A stretch of 64,000 nt of DNA from contig CANMEQ010000008.1 in assembly GCA_947497065.1 (NCBI GenBank), positions 47,515-111,514 on the forward strand. Reading direction: 5' to 3'. This DNA is from an uncultured Paracoccaceae bacterium. GTDB lineage: Bacteria; Pseudomonadota; Alphaproteobacteria; Rhodobacterales; Rhodobacteraceae. The translations under genes were made by a program, and so were the position numbers. Positions 50,553 through 58,685 of the stretch are shown in pieces (position 1 is the stretch's first letter; each line of letters begins with the position of its first letter). A model generated the notes under the pieces. That model searched no databases. It saw only the letters and a program-made list of their open reading frames with translations, and had not been told where the DNA came from.

Positions 50553-51014
50553 TTAACCTGCAAGCGGGACAATAAACCGTGGGCCTGAGGTGAGGTTTTC
50601 GCGCAAGATCGGCATGGCACGGTAGGCGGCGATGGCCGTGGCGTTGCGCGGGTCTGTTCCGATGGTCAACCGCGTGGCACCAATGGCCCGCGCGTGGTCT
50701 TTGCACGCCTCAATAAGGGCGGTCCCGACGCCTTTGGCGCGGTGGGTTTCACGCACGTAGAGGTGGTGAATATCAAGCATGGGGCGGCCTTCGTGGATGA
50801 TGGTCGTTTGGGTCAGCCCCGCGTAGCCGATGGGCGCGCCGTTGGCGCGGGCGATCAAGGCATGGGCCTGCGGTGGGGTGCCGAAGAAAATCTCTTGGAG
50901 GTGGGCAAGGGTGACCTGCGCGGTGTCGCCGTGGAAGGCGGACAGGGCGCGGACCATGGCGTGGATGTCTGGAAGGTCCGCGGGGCGGGCGGGGGTGATG
51001 GAAGGGTCGGTCAT
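50553..51014 (-). CDS. GNAT-family N-acetyltransferase
   Basis: 153 residues from the ATG at 51014, which has AAAGGACAA upstream; the open frame to 51053 adds a hydrophobic tail unlikely for this family. GNAT motifs: YVRETHRAKGVGTALIEACK with the acetyl-CoA loop (R-x-x-G-x-G/A), then ARAIGATRLTIGTDPRN. The substrate (a protein, small molecule or antibiotic) cannot be told. Cytosolic. Confidence 0.85.
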   Translation of the reverse strand: MTDPSITPARPADLPDIHAMVRALSAFHGDTAQVTLAHLQEIFFGTPPQAHALIARANGAPIGYAGLTQTTIIHEGRPMLDIHHLYVRETHRAKGVGTALIEACKDHARAIGATRLTIGTDPRNATAIAAYRAMPILRENLTSGPRFIVPLAG

Positions 51015-51230
51015 GTTTTGTCCTTTGGGCCACGCGGGCGCATAGAACATCACGCCGGTGTGGCGGTTGAAGTCTTGGTTTTGAAATAGAAAACCGGTCC
51101 GCCGTTTATGAGGCGGTGCTAAAATAAACTGTGTGCGTGTCGGTTTTCATGGGGGAGAGGGTCGTCTTTCTGCGCTTGCGTGTCAAGCGAGCGGGGATAA
51201 GGTTCGGGGAGCGATATACAGGAGACCGCC

Positions 51231-52142
51231 ATGCCACTGCAGATGAACCGTGAGGTGTTTATCACCGCTGCCATCACTGGATCGGGGAGCACGCAAGACC
51301 GCAGCCCGCATGTGCCACGTTCGCCCGAGCAGATTGCCAGCAGTGCGATTGATGCGGCCAAAGCGGGGGCGGCGGTGGTGCATTGCCATGTGCGCGACCC
51401 TGAAAGTGGTGTGCCGAGCCGGCGGTTGGAGCTGTACCGCGAGGTAACCGACCGCATTCGGGCGTCTGACACGGATGTGGTGTTGAACCTGACGGCGGGC
51501 ATGGGCGGTGATATTGTGTTTGGCGGTGTTGAAGCGCCGCTGCCCCCTGTTGCGGGCACCGATATGGTGGGGGCGACCGAGCGGGTGGCCCATGTTGCGG
51601 AGTGTTTGCCGGAAATTTGCACGCTGGATTGTGGCACGATGAATTTCGCGGAAGCGGATTATGTGATGACCAACACGCCCGGCATGTTGCGGGCCATGGG
51701 GCAGATGATGACTGATTTGGGTGTGAAGCCTGAGATCGAAGCCTTTGATACGGGTCATTTGTGGTTTGCCAAACAGCTGGTGGCTGAAGGGATTTTGAAG
51801 CCGGATGCTTTGGTGCAATTGTGCATGGGGGTGCCGTGGGGCGCGCCGGATGATTTGAACACCTTCATGGCGATGGTGAACAATGTGCCGGAGAGCTGGA
51901 CGTTCAGCGCGTTTGGGTTGGGGCGCAGTCAGATGCCGTATGTTGCGGCGTCGGTATTGGCGGGCGGCAATGTGCGGGTCGGGTTGGAAGATAACCTGAT
52001 GCTGGACAAGGGCGTGTTGGCGACCAATGCGCAATTGGTCGAGCGTGCGCATGGGATTATTGAAAATCTAGGCGCTAAGGTGATTGGCCCAGCAGAGGTG
52101 CGTGCGAAACTGGGGTTGGTGAAGCAAGCGCCAAAAGGGTGA
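51231..52142 (+). CDS. Beta-keto acid cleavage enzyme, dehydrocarnitine type
   Basis: 303 residues of the BKACE (DUF849) TIM-barrel family. The zinc site is HCHVRDPESG near residue 48, with a conserved Glu-Asp-Asn at GLEDNLMLDKG near 247. These enzymes split a beta-keto acid with acetyl-CoA; with 3-dehydrocarnitine the products are acetoacetate and betainyl-CoA. The partner that makes dehydrocarnitine and hydrolyses betainyl-CoA is encoded at 53414-54883, so carnitine is the likely substrate. Ribosome site is ACAGGAGACC. Confidence 0.9.
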   Translation: MPLQMNREVFITAAITGSGSTQDRSPHVPRSPEQIASSAIDAAKAGAAVVHCHVRDPESGVPSRRLELYREVTDRIRASDTDVVLNLTAGMGGDIVFGGVEAPLPPVAGTDMVGATERVAHVAECLPEICTLDCGTMNFAEADYVMTNTPGMLRAMGQMMTDLGVKPEIEAFDTGHLWFAKQLVAEGILKPDALVQLCMGVPWGAPDDLNTFMAMVNNVPESWTFSAFGLGRSQMPYVAASVLAGGNVRVGLEDNLMLDKGVLATNAQLVERAHGIIENLGAKVIGPAEVRAKLGLVKQAPKG

Positions 52143-52324
52143 TGCGGGTTTTCGTTTGGTGTGCTGTGGCCGGGTGTGTCTTGGCGGGGTGCGCGGCGGG
52201 ACCTGAGGATCGGCATGACATTCCGGCGGCCTTTGGTGTAACGATGGTCGAAGAAACCACCTGCATTGGGCAAGGGGGGCGGATTGTTGTTGGTCCGGAG
52301 GGGGCATATTGCGCAGATTTATAA
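52142..52324 (+). CDS. Small lipoprotein with two-Cys motif
   Basis: 60 residues. Lipobox Leu-Ala-Gly-Cys in AVAGCVLAGCAAGPEDRHD near residue 17. The mature part is short and carries EETTCIGQGGRIVVGPEGAYC, a pattern Glu-Glu-x-x-Cys...Gly-Gly-x-Ile...Cys. That pattern recurs in the third small lipoprotein (52922-53230). The ATG shares one base with the stop of the BKACE gene, so it is coupled to it. Function unknown; membership in the carnitine cluster is by position. Confidence 0.65.
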   Translation: MRVFVWCAVAGCVLAGCAAGPEDRHDIPAAFGVTMVEETTCIGQGGRIVVGPEGAYCADL

Positions 52325-52854
52325 GTGTTTTGGCGCTGTTGGCCGTCTCGGGGTGTGGGCAGGCAGTCGCGCCGACGCCCGCGCCGGAGGTGTCATTGCT
52401 GCGCAATCCGACGGCGCCGCTTGCCAGTCAGGTGGATGTGACATCACAGGATTTGGACGGCTCATGGAGGGTCCGCCAGGCTGGGGGGGACTTCTTTGTT
52501 GTCGGCAATTTGGTGCGCTTCAGTGCAAGGGAAGACGCATTGTTCTTTTCGCAAATTCCGTTGATCGAAGGTGGTTCGCCGGACAATCTCCCCATTTTTC
52601 TGACCTTTAAGTTTGAGCAATCCGGGCCAGGCCGATGGGCTGGATCCTCATTTGAGGATCCCGTTGCGCCTGACACGTTTTTCTGGGTGCATTGGATGGA
52701 TTTTGATCGCCGCACTGTGGCGCTGGGCGATCCGGACGGGCGGTTCGTGGCGATCCTAGATCGTTCGGCTACGGGTGGGGGCGACCGGATCGCGGCCGCG
52801 CGGGAGATTTTGGATTGGTACGGTTATGACACCGCCAAGATTGTCGCGCCGTAA
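52309..52854 (+). CDS. Lipoprotein with a lipocalin-like fold
   Basis: 181 residues starting at TTG, with lipobox Leu-Ala-Val-Ser-Gly-Cys near residue 16. After it, the order DLDGSWRVRQAGGDFFVV (possible first strand with a Trp) and FVAILDRSATGG ending ILDWYGYDTAKIV resembles bacterial lipocalins (Blc), which have D-L-x-x-Y-x-G-x-W near the start and a GYD near the end. The match is weak but the size is right. It overlaps the preceding small lipoprotein gene by 16 bases. Confidence 0.55.
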   Translation: MRRFISVLALLAVSGCGQAVAPTPAPEVSLLRNPTAPLASQVDVTSQDLDGSWRVRQAGGDFFVVGNLVRFSAREDALFFSQIPLIEGGSPDNLPIFLTFKFEQSGPGRWAGSSFEDPVAPDTFFWVHWMDFDRRTVALGDPDGRFVAILDRSATGGGDRIAAAREILDWYGYDTAKIVAP

Positions 52855-52921
52855 GGGAAATCTTGCGAAGACAAAGCAGAGCGATTGGGGTAGGAATGCC
52901 CAACGTGACGGAGGTTTGAGT

Positions 52922-53230
52922 ATGAAACGGGTTTTGTTTGGTCTTTTGGCCGTTGGTGTTTTGGTAGGCTGCGAAGGCCTTGAGATTCCTACGGGTGGAG
53001 GTGGTGCAGCGGCGCCTGCTATTGGTGGTGGGCAACGCGAGTATCTGGTTTTGGGCTCGACAATGTCGTTTGAGGAATGCCGCGCGCGGGGCGGAATGAT
53101 CATTCGCGACGCTGGCAGCCCGATGATTGCCTGCGACCCACGGGTGCGCCGTGAGCCTGTTCCGGCCAATGAATTCGACCATCCGGGTAGCCCTGTTCCA
53201 CAAGCGGCTGAGGCTGCGACGGACGCGTGA
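52922..53230 (+). CDS. Small lipoprotein, paralogue of 52142-52324
   Basis: 102 residues from the ATG at 52922, which has GGAGG-like upstream sequence (GACGGAGG). Lipobox Val-Leu-Val-Gly-Cys in LLAVGVLVGCEGLEIP. The mature part has a Gly/Ala-rich linker, then SFEECRARGGMIIRDAGSPM followed by Ile-Ala-Cys, with the same Glu-Glu-x-Cys...Gly-Gly-x-Ile...Cys motif as the smaller lipoprotein upstream. Outer-membrane periplasmic protein of unknown role. Confidence 0.65.
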   Translation: MKRVLFGLLAVGVLVGCEGLEIPTGGGGAAAPAIGGGQREYLVLGSTMSFEECRARGGMIIRDAGSPMIACDPRVRREPVPANEFDHPGSPVPQAAEAATDA

Positions 53231-53413
53231 CCCGGGCTGGCTGATGGGCCGGTTTGTTTTCAACATTTCAATGTAGTGACGCCGTTGTTTTGGCGCGCGG
53301 GACGACCTGCGCGTTCGGAGGTCGCGGGTGCCTAGTGTGACGTCGTGTACGGCAGGTGGCGGCTGTACAGGCTGTGCCAGTTTTACGGAGAGTAGACGCG
53401 CGAAAGGGGTGAC

Positions 53414-54883
53414 ATGACACAAGTTGCGGCGATCATTGGTGGTGGTGTTATCGGCGGCGGCTGGGCCGCGCGGTTTTTGTTGGCGGGCTGGGATGTGCGG
53501 GTGTTTGACCCTGATCCTGAGGCTGAGCGCAAGATTTCCGAGGTGTTGGACAATGCCCGTGCGGCGCTGCCGGGGTTGTATGACCAAGCCTTGCCTGTGG
53601 AGGGCGCGCTGACCTTTCATGATACGTTGGGGGAGGCTGTTGCTGGCGCCAAATGGATTCAGGAAAGCGTGCCGGAGCGGTTAGAGCTGAAGCACAAGGT
53701 GTATCAAACGGTGCAGTCGGAATGTGCTGCGGATGCGGTGATTGGATCGTCGACCTCTGGGTTCAAGCCTTCGGAGCTGCAAGAGGGGGCCGTTCGGCCT
53801 GAGCAGATTGTTGTCTGTCATCCGTTCAACCCGGTGTATCTGTTGCCGCTGGTGGAAGTGGTGGGGACAGCGAAGACCGCAGGCCGCGTGCCAGAGGTTG
53901 AGGCGATTTTGCGGTCGATCGGGATGTTTCCACTGGTGGTGCGCAAAGAGATTGATGCGCATATTGCGGACCGGTTTTTGGAGGCTGTGTGGCGCGAGGC
54001 GCTGTGGTTGATCAAGGACGGGATCGCGACGACAGAAGAAATTGACGAGGCCATTCGCATGGGGTTCGGGCTGCGCTGGGCGCAGATGGGGTTGTTTGAA
54101 ACCTACCGGATTGCCGGAGGCGAGGCGGGAATGCGGCATTTCATCGAGCAGTTCGGGCCGTGTTTGGCGTGGCCGTGGACCAAGTTGATGGATGTGCCGG
54201 AGCTGACGGAGACGTTGATTGATCAGATTGCAGGGCAGTCTGATGCGCAATCGGGGCAGTATTCCATTCGCGAGCTGGAGCGCCATCGTGACGCCAATCT
54301 GGTGGGTATGATGCGCAGTTTGAAGGCGCGCGATTGGGGTGCGGGCGCGGTTTTGAATGCGGTCGAGGCCGATCTTGGCAAAGCGGGCGGTGTTGCTGCG
54401 ACGTTGGACGAGGTGGGGGACCTGAGCAGCCCCGTTTTGACGGTGGATCGCGCGGTGCCTTTGGATTGGACCGATTACAACGGGCACATGAATGAAGCGC
54501 GGTATTTGCAGGCGTTCGGCGATGCGACGGATCGGTTGATGCAGATCGTGGGCTGTGATGCGGCCTATATTGCCGAAGGTGGCAGCTATTTTACGGCTGA
54601 GACGCATATTCGCCATGTGGACGAGGCCCATGCGGGTGCGCGTATTCAGGTGCGGACCCAAGTTTTGTTGGGGGCGGGCAAGAAGATGCATCTGTTTCAT
54701 ACCATGTATGAGGGGGATCGGCTGTTGGCCACGGGCGAGCATATGTTGATCCACGTCAGTCTGGAGACCCGCCGTGCGAGCGCGCCGGGGCCTTTGGTTG
54801 CCGAGGCTTTGGCCCGATTGGCGCAGGCTCATGTCGCGCTGCAGACACCCGAGGGGGCAGGTGCGGCGGTTGGGGTGCGGTGA
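53414..54883 (+). CDS. lcdH: Carnitine 3-dehydrogenase fused to a betainyl-CoA thioesterase domain
   Basis: 489 residues. The first 320 residues are an NAD-dependent 3-hydroxyacyl-CoA dehydrogenase-type fold with the Rossmann motif AIIGGGVIGGGWAARFLLAG (residues 6-25), the active-site region VIGSSTSGFKPSEL and CHPFNPVYLLPLVEVVG. The last 150 residues are a hot-dog thioesterase of the 4HBT type with DWTDYNGHMNEARYLQAFGD. In known alphaproteobacterial cases such fusions oxidise L-carnitine to 3-dehydrocarnitine and hydrolyse betainyl-CoA to glycine betaine. Together with the BKACE gene this forms a carnitine-to-glycine-betaine route. Confidence 0.9.
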   Translation: MTQVAAIIGGGVIGGGWAARFLLAGWDVRVFDPDPEAERKISEVLDNARAALPGLYDQALPVEGALTFHDTLGEAVAGAKWIQESVPERLELKHKVYQTVQSECAADAVIGSSTSGFKPSELQEGAVRPEQIVVCHPFNPVYLLPLVEVVGTAKTAGRVPEVEAILRSIGMFPLVVRKEIDAHIADRFLEAVWREALWLIKDGIATTEEIDEAIRMGFGLRWAQMGLFETYRIAGGEAGMRHFIEQFGPCLAWPWTKLMDVPELTETLIDQIAGQSDAQSGQYSIRELERHRDANLVGMMRSLKARDWGAGAVLNAVEADLGKAGGVAATLDEVGDLSSPVLTVDRAVPLDWTDYNGHMNEARYLQAFGDATDRLMQIVGCDAAYIAEGGSYFTAETHIRHVDEAHAGARIQVRTQVLLGAGKKMHLFHTMYEGDRLLATGEHMLIHVSLETRRASAPGPLVAEALARLAQAHVALQTPEGAGAAVGVR

Positions 54884-54933
54884 CGGGCGGCTTTCTGTTT
54901 GCAGTCCCGAGGGCGCGCACGCCATAGTAGCCT

Positions 54934-55839
54934 ATGGATGCATGGATACCCGTCACAGTTTTGGCAGCCCTTTCGCAGACGATGCGGTTTGGGCTTCAAA
55001 AACAATTAAAAGCCACGGCGCTGAGCACCGCTGGCGCCACCTTTGCACGCTTTTTATATTCGGCGCCTTTGGTGGCGGTGGGTGTTTTGATCTACGCACA
55101 GCTGAGCGGGCAGGAATTGCCGCAGGTCTCACCGATGTTTTGGGCCTATGCGCTTGCCGGAGGGGCGGCGCAGATCATTGCGACGATGTGTGTGGTGTCG
55201 CTGTTCAGCTACCGAAATTTTGCTGTTGGGATCACGTTTAAAAAGACCGAAGTGTTGATGGCCGTGGGCGTCGGGCTGGTGATTTTGGGCGAAGGTGTGT
55301 CCCTGTGGGGGTTGGCCGCGATTTTGATTGGGACGATCGGTGTTTTATTGTTGTCTGATCCGCCCGGTGCCTCGGCCGAGCCGTTTTACAAACGGGTGGT
55401 GAACCGCGCGGCGGGTCTGGGGATTTTGTCCGGAGTTTTGTTTGCCGTGTCGGGGGTGACGTATCGCGGGGCGTCGCTGTCGTTGGAGACGGGGGATGTG
55501 TTTTTGCGCGCGACGCTGACGTTGGCCTGTGTGACCGCGTCGCAGACCCTTGCGATGGCGGTGTATTTGCGGCTGCGCGAGCGCGGTGAGATGACGCGCG
55601 TGTGCAAGGCGTGGCGTGTGGCGGGATTGGTGGGCGTGACCAGTATGATCGGGTCGACCTGCTGGTTTGTGGCGTTCACCTTGTTCACGGTGGCCTATGT
55701 GAAGGCGCTGGGACAGGTGGAATTGTTGTTTTCCTTGGCCATGACAGTGTTCGTGTTTCGCGAAAAGGTTTCTGCCCGCGAGATGCAGGGCGGTGCGTTT
55801 TTGCTGCTGTCGATTTTGGTTCTGATTTTGGTGGCTTAA
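54934..55839 (+). CDS. DMT/EamA-family membrane transporter
   Basis: 301 residues with ten predicted TM helices in two halves, the EamA pattern (WIPVTVLAALSQTMRFGLQK; VEVLFSLAMTVFVFREKVSA-like segment VELLFSLAMTVFVFREKVS at the end). Drug/metabolite transporters of this group export or import small metabolites; the substrate is unknown. It follows the carnitine dehydrogenase gene by 50 bases, which could mean a link to that pathway but is not proof. Confidence 0.85.
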   Translation: MDAWIPVTVLAALSQTMRFGLQKQLKATALSTAGATFARFLYSAPLVAVGVLIYAQLSGQELPQVSPMFWAYALAGGAAQIIATMCVVSLFSYRNFAVGITFKKTEVLMAVGVGLVILGEGVSLWGLAAILIGTIGVLLLSDPPGASAEPFYKRVVNRAAGLGILSGVLFAVSGVTYRGASLSLETGDVFLRATLTLACVTASQTLAMAVYLRLRERGEMTRVCKAWRVAGLVGVTSMIGSTCWFVAFTLFTVAYVKALGQVELLFSLAMTVFVFREKVSAREMQGGAFLLLSILVLILVA

Positions 55840-56513
55840 GGTGTGTTGCCCGACAGGCGGGTGACCGTGTGGGCCGCATCGTCATTGCGAAAGAAGGGCA
55901 CGGTTTCTGGCGGGGCTTTGCGTTTGAGGTTGGCTTCAACCTCGGCCAGGACCACTTCGGTGATGAAGGGCAGGTCGAGGGCGCGGGCCTCGTCCAGCGG
56001 GACCCATTGCAGGTGGGAAAGCTCGTCTTCGGCGTTGGAGAAGTCATCGGGGTTTGTGGCCAGACCCTCTGCATCGGCCATCAAAAAGCGGGCGTCGAAG
56101 CGGCGCGGGCGGCCGGCGGGGGTGACGGCGCGGAAAATAAACCGCAGGCCCGAGGCATCGGGGCGCAGGTTGAGGCTGGAGAATTGTGTCCAGTTGCGGT
56201 TGGCGTCGGGCCAGTCGGCGGGGGTGCCCAAGAGCTGGCCGGTTTCTTCCATCAATTCGCGGATCGCGGCGATGGCGATGGCTTCGGGGCTGCGTTTGGA
56301 TTCTTCGGCGAGGCGGGCGCGTTCGAGGCCTTTGAGGGGGGCGCCCAGTGGGATGCGGCGGTCTGATACGTCGACGGCGCCACCGGGGAAGACGAATTTA
56401 TTGGGCATGAAGGCGGCGCTGGAGCCGCGTTGGCCCATCAAGATGCGCGGGCGGGTGGCGCTGTCGCGCACCAAAATCAAGGTTGCTGCGTCACGGACGG
56501 CTGTTTTATCCAT
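55836..56513 (-). CDS. Nudix hydrolase with expanded Nudix box (NUDT19-like)
   Basis: 225 residues from the ATG at 56513, which has AAAGGGGATC upstream. The Nudix motif is interrupted: FVFPGGAVDVSDRRIPLGAP, about 25 extra residues, then AIAAIRELMEETGQLLG with the catalytic RExxEExG. Such an insertion is characteristic of the NUDT19/RP2-type group, which hydrolyses CoA derivatives in animals. Here the substrate is unknown. The gene overlaps the EamA stop by 4 bases. Confidence 0.88.
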   Translation of the reverse strand: MDKTAVRDAATLILVRDSATRPRILMGQRGSSAAFMPNKFVFPGGAVDVSDRRIPLGAPLKGLERARLAEESKRSPEAIAIAAIRELMEETGQLLGTPADWPDANRNWTQFSSLNLRPDASGLRFIFRAVTPAGRPRRFDARFLMADAEGLATNPDDFSNAEDELSHLQWVPLDEARALDLPFITEVVLAEVEANLKRKAPPETVPFFRNDDAAHTVTRLSGNTP

Positions 56514-56529
56514 GTGATCCCCTTTGATA

Positions 56530-56919
56530 TTAGGGCGACCCGTTCGTTCCCCCAAAGCCGTGCATGCGACGCGCCCATTGAATGCCGACGATCATGCCTT
56601 TCAATCTAGGCAGTAGATATAGCGATAGTGCGACGCAGACAATCGCAAGAACGGTTGCAAACAGCAAAGGATTGGGGCGCAGGTGGACGAAACCTACGTG
56701 CATCACCACGCCCAAGATATGCGCGACGATCAGGATGGTCAGATAGGCGGGCCCATCATCTGCGCGGTGGTGGTGGAAGTCTTCGCCGCAGACGGCGCAG
56801 GTGTCGGTGACTTTGAGGTAGCCCACAAATAATGCGCCTTCGCCACAGTTGGGGCAGCGCCGGCGCAGGCCGCGCACCAGGGCGGGTTTTGTCGGGCGGT
56901 CATCGGTGGGGGGGATCAT
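56530..56919 (-). CDS. DUF983 zinc-ribbon membrane protein
   Basis: 129 residues from the ATG at 56919, which has GACGAGG upstream; ATG at 56934 is an alternative. It begins with a Cys-rich element (GLRRRCPNCGEGALFVGYLK with CPNC; VTDTCAVCGEDFHHHRADDG with CAVC) followed by two TM segments (LTILIVAHILGVVMHVGFVH; LFATVLAIVCVALSLYLLP). This is the DUF983 layout, common in Rhodobacterales. It precedes the Nudix gene by 16 bases on the same strand, probably one operon. Confidence 0.88.
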   Translation of the reverse strand: MIPPTDDRPTKPALVRGLRRRCPNCGEGALFVGYLKVTDTCAVCGEDFHHHRADDGPAYLTILIVAHILGVVMHVGFVHLRPNPLLFATVLAIVCVALSLYLLPRLKGMIVGIQWARRMHGFGGTNGSP

Positions 56920-57110
56920 ATGTGCCTCGTCCATTTGGTTGTGCCTGTTTGCGTGTCGGGGGCCCTGTTGAACAGATGTGAAAGTGTCGCGGGGGGCTGT
57001 GCGAGAATTATTTTTAACTTTTTGCGACGGAAATTCTTTGGACGCCCGTTTTATGTGCATCGACGGCCTGAGAGGGCCCCGATGAAAGAGCTGAAAAAGG
57101 AAATGAAGAA

Positions 57111-57656
57111 ATGAACATGAAGACACCACTTTTGATGGCAGCAATCGCCGCAGGTATGACATTGGCCGCAACAGCAGACGCACAGGCCCAACGGGGCGAG
57201 CGCGCTGAGATGCCAAGCTTCGAAGAGTTTGACGCAAATGCCGATGGCGGTGTGACGCTGGACGAAATCACAGCCCACGCTGAAGCCCGCGCAGATGCCC
57301 GTTTCGCAGAGGTTGATACAAACGGTGATGGCGCATTGTCCGCAGAAGAAATGCTGGCAAACGCTGACGCAGAGCGCGCTGAGCGGATGGCCGAGCGCGT
57401 TGCGGACCGGATCGAAAAAGCCGATGCAAATGGCGATGGCCTGTTGCAGCAAGACGAGCTGAAAGCCCAAGCAGAAGAGCGTGCTGACGCGCGCCGCGGT
57501 GATCGCGGTGACCGAGCAGAGCGCATGTTTGAGCGGTTCGATGCGGACGAAGACGGCGTGTTGAGCGCTGACGAGTTTGCCGCAGCAGCGGAGGCCGCGG
57601 GTGAGCGCGGTGGTCGCGGCGAGCGCGGTGAACGTGGCCCACGCGGCGACAAGTAA
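57111..57656 (+). CDS. EF-hand calcium-binding exported protein
   Basis: 181 residues with a signal peptide (LLMAAIAAGMTLAATADAQA) and four EF-hand-like loops: FDANADGGVTLDE, VDTNGDGALSAEE, ADANGDGLLQQDE and FDADEDGVLSADE. Loops 2-4 have good D-x-N/D-x-D-G ligands. The C-terminus is Arg/Gly-rich (RGGRGERGERGPRGDK). It would bind calcium in the periplasm. It sits immediately upstream of the ECF sigma operon, with a strong hairpin terminator between, so its transcription is separate. Confidence 0.85.
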   Translation: MNMKTPLLMAAIAAGMTLAATADAQAQRGERAEMPSFEEFDANADGGVTLDEITAHAEARADARFAEVDTNGDGALSAEEMLANADAERAERMAERVADRIEKADANGDGLLQQDELKAQAEERADARRGDRGDRAERMFERFDADEDGVLSADEFAAAAEAAGERGGRGERGERGPRGDK

Positions 57657-57668
57657 GCGCGCTGCGTG

Positions 57669-57710
57669 GCGTGGCGCGCCGTCCCTCGCGCGCCACGCCC
57701 CACGTCTTTT
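57669..57710 (+). terminator. GC-rich terminator after the EF-hand gene
   Basis: A perfect 11-bp stem GCGTGGCGCGC (57669-57679) and GCGCGCCACGC (57688-57698), followed after a few bases by TCTTTT. It separates the EF-hand gene from the sigma factor operon. Confidence 0.7.
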
Positions 57711-57754
57711 GACCCCTTGCGGGGGTAGGATGGAAATGGATAACTGCTGTTTAT

Positions 57755-58339
57755 ATGTCTCAAACAGAACATACCTTGAGCGATGCGGATTTACTGTCTG
57801 CGTTTGCCACGGGCGACCGCTCGGCCGCGTTGGAATTGACCCAACGTCTGACCCCGCGTGTGATGGGGCAGGCCTACCGGCTGTTGGGAAACCGGGCCGA
57901 GGCGGAAGATGTTGCCCAAGAGGCGATGATGAGATTGTGGAAAATCGCCCCCGATTGGGACGCAGAGCGGGCCTTGGTGACAACGTGGTTGTACCGTGTG
58001 GTGGCGAACCTGTGCACCGACCGTTTGCGAAAACGCGGGCGCGGGGTGGCGTTGGACGCCATCGAAGAGCCGTCCGACGGGGCGCCCTCGGTGGCGGCTG
58101 GATTGCAGGACACAGCACGAATACAGGCGTTGCGCTCCGCCTTGGCAGATTTGCCAGAACGACAGGCGCAGGCGGTGTCGCTGCGGCACCTGGAAGAATT
58201 GGGCAATCCGCAGATTGCGGATATTATGGACACGAATGTGCGCACGGTGGAAAGTTTGATTGCACGGGGCAAGCGCGCCCTGATTGCCAAACTGTCTGGC
58301 CGCAAGGACGAACTGGGGTACGATGATGATCACGGATGA
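57755..58339 (+). CDS. ECF RNA polymerase sigma factor
   Basis: 194 residues. Region 2 is LLSAFATGDRSAALELTQRL, LGNRAEAEDVAQEAMMRLWK; region 4 is LADLPERQAQAVSLRHLEEL and NVRTVESLIARGKRALIAKL. This is a complete ECF sigma factor. It is followed by a putative membrane anti-sigma protein (overlap of 17 bases) and a periplasmic sensor-like protein, the classic three-gene ECF arrangement. The signal is probably periplasmic stress or metal. Confidence 0.92.
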   Translation: MSQTEHTLSDADLLSAFATGDRSAALELTQRLTPRVMGQAYRLLGNRAEAEDVAQEAMMRLWKIAPDWDAERALVTTWLYRVVANLCTDRLRKRGRGVALDAIEEPSDGAPSVAAGLQDTARIQALRSALADLPERQAQAVSLRHLEELGNPQIADIMDTNVRTVESLIARGKRALIAKLSGRKDELGYDDDHG

Positions 58340-58682
58340 GGAAAAACTGTTGGATCAGGCCTTCGCGGAGATGACCGCGCAGGATGCGACCCCATCCGAG
58401 GGGTTGTTGAACCGGATCATGATGGATGCGGACGATGTTTTGGCTGAGGCGTTTCCTGCGCAGGTGGCCACACCGGAGCCGGCACAAGGGTTTGGTGCGG
58501 CGTTGTTGGATGCCATTGGCGGCTGGATGTCGTTTGGCGGTTTGGCTGCGGCGACCATGGCTGGCCTGTGGATTGGCGTTTACCCGCCGGACATCGTTTA
58601 CGATTATTCGGCAGATGTATGGGGGGACACGATTGAGGTGCCCCTGTTGGAAAGTGATGTTTTTGCAGGATTGGACGGATAA
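58323..58682 (+). CDS. Putative anti-sigma factor, single-span membrane protein
   Basis: 119 residues overlapping the sigma factor gene by 17 bases; the ATG at 58326 is an alternative start. The N-terminal 60 residues are acidic and could hold the sigma-binding helices (EEKLLDQAFAEMTAQDATPS, EGLLNRIMMDADDVLAEAF). A hydrophobic segment (FGGLAAATMAGLWIGVY) follows and then a short periplasmic tail. There is no zinc His-x-x-x-Cys-x-x-Cys anti-sigma motif. The role is inferred from the operon; related proteins may be misannotated as other enzymes. Confidence 0.65.
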   Translation: MMITDEEKLLDQAFAEMTAQDATPSEGLLNRIMMDADDVLAEAFPAQVATPEPAQGFGAALLDAIGGWMSFGGLAAATMAGLWIGVYPPDIVYDYSADVWGDTIEVPLLESDVFAGLDG

Positions 58683-58685
58683 GAT

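Noticed and set aside
53681..54925. 414-residue open frame antisense to the carnitine dehydrogenase
   Set aside because: Arg/His/Gln-rich antisense frame lacking any domain; the sense gene is clearly real.
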